DNA of 6,001 nucleotides from Acidobacteriaceae bacterium. Lineage in GTDB: Bacteria; Acidobacteriota; Terriglobia; Terriglobales; Acidobacteriaceae. The notes beneath the pieces are model-generated. The model had not been told where the DNA came from. It saw nothing but the letters and a program-made list of their open reading frames with translations, and did not search any database. The stretch spans positions 1-6,001 of the forward strand of contig PMTP01000112.1 of the NCBI GenBank assembly GCA_003167305.1, in the 5' to 3' direction. Shown one piece after another: positions 1 to 6,001 of this stretch (the stretch's first letter is position 1; every line of letters starts with the position of its first letter). Made by a program: the position numbers and the translations under genes.

Positions 1-3629
<3,629 letters not shown>

Positions 3630-3690
3630 GAATCCCTCTCTTTTTCTCTCATGCTTAAGTTAGATTCGCGTGATGCGCCTGGGGGTTCGT

Positions 3691-3719
3691 GATTCGAAGG
3701 AGTGCGCTCCCCTCGAATC
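3691..3719 (-). repeat. Inverted repeat / leader hairpin upstream of nifJ
   Basis: On the plus strand the left arm GATTCGAAGGAG (3691-3702) faces CTCC (3707-3710) and TCGAATC (3713-3719) across a TGCG loop. This gives 7 + 4 pairs with one small asymmetric bulge (A against CC). It lies 62-90 nt upstream of the nifJ ATG, so it would be either an operator or a stem in the nifJ mRNA leader. No T-run follows it on the minus strand, which argues against a standard intrinsic terminator. Confidence 0.55.
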
Positions 3720-3851
3720 CGCGCCGCGATTCGCTGCCTTGTTCTGCCGGATCGCTGCTGAAGCGGCCCAGTTCGAATGCCTCTGCAAGTGCATGGGCCG
3801 GGATGAAGACGGAAGAACCCAAGGGGGGGCGCTTCTCGCAAATGCGGCCTA

Positions 3852-3863
3852 CATACAAGTATG
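3852..3863. repeat. Small palindrome CATAC-AA-GTATG
   Basis: A perfect 5-bp dyad with a 2-nt centre (3852-3856 and 3859-3863). It lies 13 bp from the GAGAC/GTCTC array, on its nifJ-proximal side, with a short CCCT-CA-AGGG dyad (3866-3875) between the two. Its size and placement suit a protein-binding half-site pair, but so short a dyad can occur by chance. Confidence 0.35.
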
Positions 3864-3876
3864 CGCCCTCAAGGGG

Positions 3877-3909
3877 GAGACAGCGTCTCAAATTGTGAGA
3901 CAAAGTCTC
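3877..3909. repeat. Array of four alternating GAGAC/GTCTC pentamers (nested palindrome)
   Basis: GAGAC at 3877-3881, GTCTC at 3885-3889, GAGAC at 3897-3901 and GTCTC at 3905-3909. Each outer pair forms GAGAC-N3-GTCTC; the inner pair forms GTCTCA-N5-TGAGAC; the whole block is an imperfect 33-bp palindrome. The two GAGAC-N3-GTCTC dyads are centred at 3883 and 3903, 20 bp apart, close to two helical turns. It begins 6 nt beyond the stop codon of the ABM-fold gene and lies about 250 nt before nifJ. It could be a double operator, or an RNA element with mutually exclusive stems downstream of the ABM-fold gene. No T-run follows, so a plain terminator is unlikely. Confidence 0.6.
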
Positions 3910-3915
3910 TGATAG

Positions 3916-4203
3916 TCAAACCAGCGCAATCAGATTCTCCACACTTCGTTCCCGCATCTTCTGGAAAATCCCGCAGACGGCATAGTTCTTGAAGTGCTCC
4001 GACTGGTGATGCGCGGCATGGGCCTTGGCATCGACGTACTGCTCATAGATGAGCACCGTGTCGGGATCGTCTTCCAAATGGTGGGGAATGTAGCTGACGC
4101 AACCCGGCTCCTGGCGCGAGGCCGCAGTCAGCAGGCGCAACGTTTCAACAACATCGGCGCGATCTTCCGGAGCAAACTTCAGCCGTACAACAAAACTGAT
4201 CAT
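3916..4203 (-). CDS. Antibiotic biosynthesis monooxygenase (ABM)-fold family protein, YgiN-like
   Basis: A 95-residue cytoplasmic protein of the dimeric alpha-beta barrel ABM family. Members include cofactor-free quinol and polyketide monooxygenases as well as proteins of unknown substrate. Visible family features: a beta strand at the N-terminus (ISFVVRLKF, 2-10), an amphipathic helix to about residue 30, the typical EPGCVSY turn and strand at 32-38, YEQY at 53-56, a helix with H62, H65 and H66, and HFKNY at 70-74. The length matches the family. The ATG at 4203 is chosen because MISFVVRLKF fits the usual N-terminus; no good Shine-Dalgarno sequence precedes it. It is upstream of nifJ on the same strand, separated by 286 bp, and divergent from the toxin-antitoxin-like operon. 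The substrate cannot be told; a redox or quinone role beside an oxidoreductase is only a guess. Confidence 0.85.
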   Translation of the reverse strand: MISFVVRLKFAPEDRADVVETLRLLTAASRQEPGCVSYIPHHLEDDPDTVLIYEQYVDAKAHAAHHQSEHFKNYAVCGIFQKMRERSVENLIALV

Positions 4204-4331
4204 AGGGAAATTGTACCGTGAAGATCCTGGCGCGGTTCGGGAAGAATGGGTCTGGCGAGCGGTGAGGTTTTCTTTCGGAATGAGTGAAGCAAAACCGGGA
4301 ATGGGTTTACGATAAAGGAAAGGAGGCGACG
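4204..4331. promoter_or_regulatory. Divergent promoter region between the ABM-fold gene and the first DUF433 gene
   Basis: A 128-bp non-coding gap from which transcription must start in both directions. On the plus side, TACGAT (4308-4313) is a plausible -10 hexamer 24 nt before the DUF433 ATG, but no good -35 is seen at 16-18 bp. GGTTTT (4266-4271) and AAAACC (4291-4296) form a 6-bp dyad flanking that area, a possible autoregulation site. Two related blocks, CGGGAAGAATGGGT (4238-4251) and CGGGAATGGGT (4296-4306), repeat directly. None is proven. Confidence 0.4.
4320..4326 (+). promoter_or_regulatory. Strong Shine-Dalgarno AAGGAGG that decides the DUF433 start
   Basis: AAGGAGG sits 5 nt before ATG 4332. 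A further in-frame start exists 16 codons upstream (4284), but it lacks such a site and would add residues with no counterpart in the second DUF433 copy. Start 4332 is therefore preferred. Confidence 0.85.
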
Positions 4332-4592
4332 ATGGCTACAGATACTCTAGATTGGTCCGATTGCCCTTTGGTGGAGATCATCCCCGGCAAGGTCAGTGGA
4401 GCGCCTTTGCTCAAGAACACCCGCCTGCCTGTAGAGGCCATCACTGGCAACTATGACGCTTTCCGCGAGGAAGGATTATCGCCGGAGGAGGCCGTTACAG
4501 AAACGCTGGATTGCTACCCGGAAGCTGGGCGCGGCGTTGTCGAGGCGATTCTCAACTACCGCGCCGAACATGAACTACAGGTGCAATTTTGA
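4332..4592 (+). CDS. DUF433 family protein, probable antitoxin of a DUF433/DUF5615 pair (module 1)
   Basis: An 86-residue protein. DUF433 proteins are small, predicted to carry a helix-turn-helix-like fold, and often sit directly before PIN-like genes, where they are regarded as antitoxins that bind the partner and their own promoter. Here the head holds DWSDCPLVE (7-15) and IPGK (17-20), followed by NTRLPV (29-34), the counterpart of the family's GTRxPV signature. The C-terminal part has GLSPEEAV and a helix ending AILNYRAEH, matching the family pattern of a short helix pair after a Gly-x-Ser turn. The gene overlaps the next one by 4 nt (TTGA), so the two are probably translationally coupled. 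The start is set by a strong Shine-Dalgarno site and by the second copy at 4986. Antitoxin function is inferred from context. Confidence 0.85.
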   Translation: MATDTLDWSDCPLVEIIPGKVSGAPLLKNTRLPVEAITGNYDAFREEGLSPEEAVTETLDCYPEAGRGVVEAILNYRAEHELQVQF

Positions 4593-4942
4593 AGGTTCTG
4601 CTTGACGAGGATGTTCCGGCCAAGCTGGCGCGGGCTCTGTCTGGGTATGCGATTCAAACCGTGGCTGGGATGCAATGGGGCGGCATCAAAAACGGCGCGC
4701 TGCTGGCTCTGATTGAGAGTGAGCGTTTCGACATCTTTCTGACCGGCGACAAAAACATGGAGAAGCAACAGCGTCTTGCGGGCCGTTCGTTTGCCGTGCT
4801 GATTCTGTCCGCCATCAATTGGCCGGTAATCAGACCGCACATTCTTGCAATTTCCAGTGCACTTGACGAGGCGCAGCCCGGTACGGTCAGAACCATTGAT
4901 TGCGGAGTGTTCGTTGCAGGTTTGAAGCGTTCAAGCAATTGA
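4589..4942 (+). CDS. DUF5615 PIN-like protein, probable toxin (module 1)
   Basis: A 117-residue protein of the PIN-like superfamily, whose relatives are metal-dependent ribonucleases, including VapC-type toxins. It opens with MKVLLDEDVPAKLARAL, giving acidic residues D6, E7 and D8 at the usual first catalytic strand. It continues with a region around GGIKNGALLALIE and the second conserved site LTGDKN (51-56, acidic D54), followed by KQQRLAGR. The tail VLILSAINWPVI and a helix complete the fold; length fits the family. The start is TTG at 4589, overlapping the antitoxin stop, with AGGTG 5 nt upstream; it puts the acidic strand at the exact N-terminus as in relatives. The rare start may keep toxin output below antitoxin output. 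The motif reads TGDKN rather than the more usual TTDxN, which is probably tolerated. RNase activity is inferred, not shown. Confidence 0.82.
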   Translation: MKVLLDEDVPAKLARALSGYAIQTVAGMQWGGIKNGALLALIESERFDIFLTGDKNMEKQQRLAGRSFAVLILSAINWPVIRPHILAISSALDEAQPGTVRTIDCGVFVAGLKRSSN

Positions 4943-4968
4943 GTCAGATTCTCCGCTTACACTACGAT
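4939..4968 (+). promoter_or_regulatory. Weak candidate promoter for the second module
   Basis: TTGAGT (4939-4944, 4/6 to the -35 consensus) and TACGAT (4963-4968, 4/6 to the -10) are 18 bp apart, with the -10 lying 23 nt before ATG 4986. The same TACGAT hexamer lies 24 nt before the first DUF433 start. The 43-bp gap would also allow simple read-through from module 1. Confidence 0.3.
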
Positions 4969-4985
4969 GTAAATGGGATTCAAAT

Positions 4986-5222
4986 ATGACTACAGCTACT
5001 CTGGATTGGTCCCAATGCCCCGCTGTGGAGAGTATTCCCGGCAAGCGCAGCGGCGCATGGGTGTTTCGGGGAACCCGGACGCCCGTTTCGGTAGTCTTCG
5101 AGAATCTTGAGGATATGAGCGTCGACGAGTTGATCGACGAATTCGGCGTGACGCGGGAACAGGTTCGCGCCGTTCTGCAATTCGCGGCGCACAGCACGGA
5201 AGCAGAGGTACCGCACCCGTAA
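4986..5222 (+). CDS. DUF433 family protein, probable antitoxin (module 2), paralogue of the 4332 gene
   Basis: A 78-residue DUF433 protein. The first 34 residues match the upstream copy at 22 positions, sharing TLDWS (5-9), CP (11-12), IPGK (17-20), SGA (22-24) and TR-PV (30-34). It has the family's GTRTPV at 29-34, then MSVDELIDEFGVTREQVRAVLQFA, the typical helix pair with a Gly-Val-Thr turn. After residue 34 it diverges strongly from copy 1 and lacks about five residues in the middle. A weak GGGA (4975-4978) lies 7 nt before the ATG; the start is set mainly by alignment with copy 1. The stop overlaps the following ATG by one base (TAATG), indicating coupling to the broken toxin gene. If that partner is dead, this would be an orphan antitoxin that may still repress or cross-neutralise; that is inference. 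Confidence 0.85.
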   Translation: MTTATLDWSQCPAVESIPGKRSGAWVFRGTRTPVSVVFENLEDMSVDELIDEFGVTREQVRAVLQFAAHSTEAEVPHP

Positions 5223-5551
5223 TGCTGGTTCTATTCGACAACGGCACCCCGCGCACCCTGGCCCGCTATCTGATTGATCGCCACGCGGTCACGGAAGCCC
5301 GCGCCCGCGGGTGGCAGGAATTGGAAAACGGAAAACTTTTAAACGAGACCGAAGCTGCGGGATTTGACGTGCTGGTGACGACCGACTAGAACCTCAGCTA
5401 TCAGCAGAATCTGGCGGGCCGCAAGATTGCGGTTGTCGTACTCGGAAAAGGCCGCTGGACCCTCATACAGCCCTATGTGGCACAGGTTGTTGTGGCAGTG
5501 AACGCAGCAACGCCGGGCAGGTTTACCGAGGTGGATATTCCGTTCACGTAA
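5222..5551 (+). pseudogene. DUF5615 PIN-like toxin gene interrupted by an in-frame amber codon (module 2)
   Basis: Reading from ATG 5222 gives MLVLFDNGTPRTLARYL, the family's acidic first strand (D6), then GWQELENGKLLN and GFDVLVTTD, and then TAG at 5387-5389 (codon 56). In the same frame the protein resumes as NLSYQQNLAGRKIAVVVL and runs to TAA at 5549-5551, a full-length 109-residue family member plus the amber. The stop falls inside the conserved TTDxN motif; copy 1 has Lys at this site (LTGDKN), so AAG or CAG changed by one base explains it. No frameshift or other decay is visible, suggesting recent inactivation. The 55-residue remnant lacks half the fold and should be inactive unless the amber is suppressed. 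A sequencing error is the main alternative. It converges on purA 39 bp away, with no clear terminator between. Confidence 0.85.
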
Positions 5552-5590
5552 AGCCCTGTCCTGGTTCACGAGATTCGTAGTATTCCAAGT

Positions 5591-6001
5591 TTAAGCGTGA
5601 ATGCCGTCAAGCGCAGCGGCAAACTCCGGCAAAAGCATCGTCTGGTTCCGGTCGGGGCCGGTCGAGACCATTCCGATCTTCGCCCCGCTCTCCCGCTCCT
5701 GAAAGCGCAGATACTCCCTCGCCTCCTGGGGCAATTTGTCAAACTCAGTAATTCCCTCGGTCGAAGTGCGCCAGCCCTTCATTTTTGCGTAGACGGGCTT
5801 GATCTGTTCGAGGCCCTGCACATCGGCGGGAATCTCGTCGGTCACCTTGCCGGCAATCTCGTAGCCCACGCAGATGGGAATCTCCTCCAACTCGTCCAGC
5901 ACGTCCAGCTTGGTGATCACCAGCCACTCTGCGCCGTTCACCTGATTGGAGTAGCGCAGCAGCGGAATGTCCAGCCAGCCGCAGCGCCTTGGCCGCCCGG
6001 T
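5591..6001 (-). CDS. purA: Adenylosuccinate synthetase, C-terminal part (5' end beyond window)
   Basis: Cytoplasmic enzyme of purine synthesis: IMP + aspartate + GTP to adenylosuccinate, the first step from IMP to AMP. The frame enters from the right edge and gives 136 residues before TAA at 5591-5593. Numbering from the edge, it shows TGRPRRCGW (1-9), the arginine-rich loop that contacts IMP and aspartate; TKLDVLDEL (30-38), which takes the place of the NKxD guanine-binding motif; ICVGYEI (43-49); KPVYAKMKGW (68-77); STEGI (80-84); and STGPDRNQTM (113-122), the conserved GTP-site C-terminus. A tail of about 14 residues (LLPEFAAALDGIHA) follows, slightly longer than in the E. coli enzyme as remembered. 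A GTG at 5941 is internal, not the start. The gene converges with the broken toxin gene. Confidence 0.96.
   Translation of the reverse strand, partial: TGRPRRCGWLDIPLLRYSNQVNGAEWLVITKLDVLDELEEIPICVGYEIAGKVTDEIPADVQGLEQIKPVYAKMKGWRTSTEGITEFDKLPQEAREYLRFQERESGAKIGMVSTGPDRNQTMLLPEFAAALDGIHA

Larger units (their letters stand above)
3630..3915. other. 286-bp intergenic leader of nifJ, no supportable gene
   Basis: This gap separates the stop of the ABM-fold gene from the nifJ start; both genes read on the minus strand. Several short open frames of 69-82 codons cross it on both strands, but none has a recognisable domain or a convincing Shine-Dalgarno sequence, and they overlap one another. It contains three groups of inverted repeats (listed separately), a run of seven G at 3823-3829, and two loosely similar blocks starting near 3818 and 3866 (CCC, then AAGGGGG, then CTC and AAAT). 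I see no clean sigma-70 promoter and no hairpin followed by a T-run. It most likely holds the nifJ promoter and 5' leader. Confidence 0.6.

Noticed and set aside
3660..3740. tRNA-like TTCGAATC strings
   Set aside because: They arise from the two arms of the hairpin; no acceptor, D or anticodon arms can be built around them.
5387..5389. Amber codon read as pyrrolysine or programmed read-through
   Set aside because: No supporting element or pyl gene is visible, and the site normally holds Lys or Gln, so a simple nonsense mutation is the more economical reading.
5339..5569. 76-codon minus-strand frame opposite the broken toxin gene
   Set aside because: The plus strand gives a clear DUF5615 protein either side of the amber codon; the minus frame has no recognisable features.
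5552..5590. Terminator between the broken toxin gene and purA
   Set aside because: No stem followed by a T-run is found in this 39-bp convergent gap.
5591..5941. A 116-residue gene starting at GTG 5941
   Set aside because: The frame continues upstream to the window edge with purA motifs (TGRPRRCGW), so the GTG is an internal valine codon.

Overview
The window looks like a moderately GC-rich bacterial chromosome segment. The extended single-chain pyruvate:ferredoxin oxidoreductase, next to tandem DUF433/DUF5615 gene pairs, would fit a soil-type Acidobacteriota lineage. That placement is inference from protein style only; no marker gene settles it.

Layout: (1) Positions 1-3629, minus strand, hold the first 1209 codons of a very long nifJ-type pyruvate:ferredoxin oxidoreductase; its C-terminus lies off the left edge. 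The long open frames on the plus strand here are codon-register shadows of this gene. (2) Positions 3630-3915 hold no supportable gene but are rich in inverted repeats, including a regular array of four GAGAC/GTCTC pentamers and a 12-nt-arm hairpin just upstream of nifJ. (3) Positions 3916-4203, minus strand, encode a small antibiotic-biosynthesis-monooxygenase-fold protein. (4) Positions 4204-4331 are a divergent promoter region. (5) Positions 4332-5551, plus strand, carry two tandem toxin-antitoxin-like modules. Each is a DUF433 antitoxin-type gene overlapping a DUF5615 PIN-like gene. In the second module the PIN-like gene is broken by an in-frame amber codon (codon 56) inside its conserved TTDxN motif. 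(6) Positions 5591-6001, minus strand, are the C-terminal 136 codons of purA (adenylosuccinate synthetase), convergent with the modules.

Working picture: two housekeeping genes, one for oxidative decarboxylation of pyruvate to acetyl-CoA and one for AMP synthesis, flank a small accessory island. The island appears to have grown by duplication of a DUF433/DUF5615 cassette: the first 34 residues of the two antitoxins and a TACGAT hexamer 23-24 nt before each start are shared, while the rest has diverged. One toxin copy was then silenced by a point mutation. The most unusual items are the nonsense-mutated toxin, the conserved-head/diverged-tail antitoxin pair, the regularly spaced palindromes before nifJ, and the two large insertions in the oxidoreductase.
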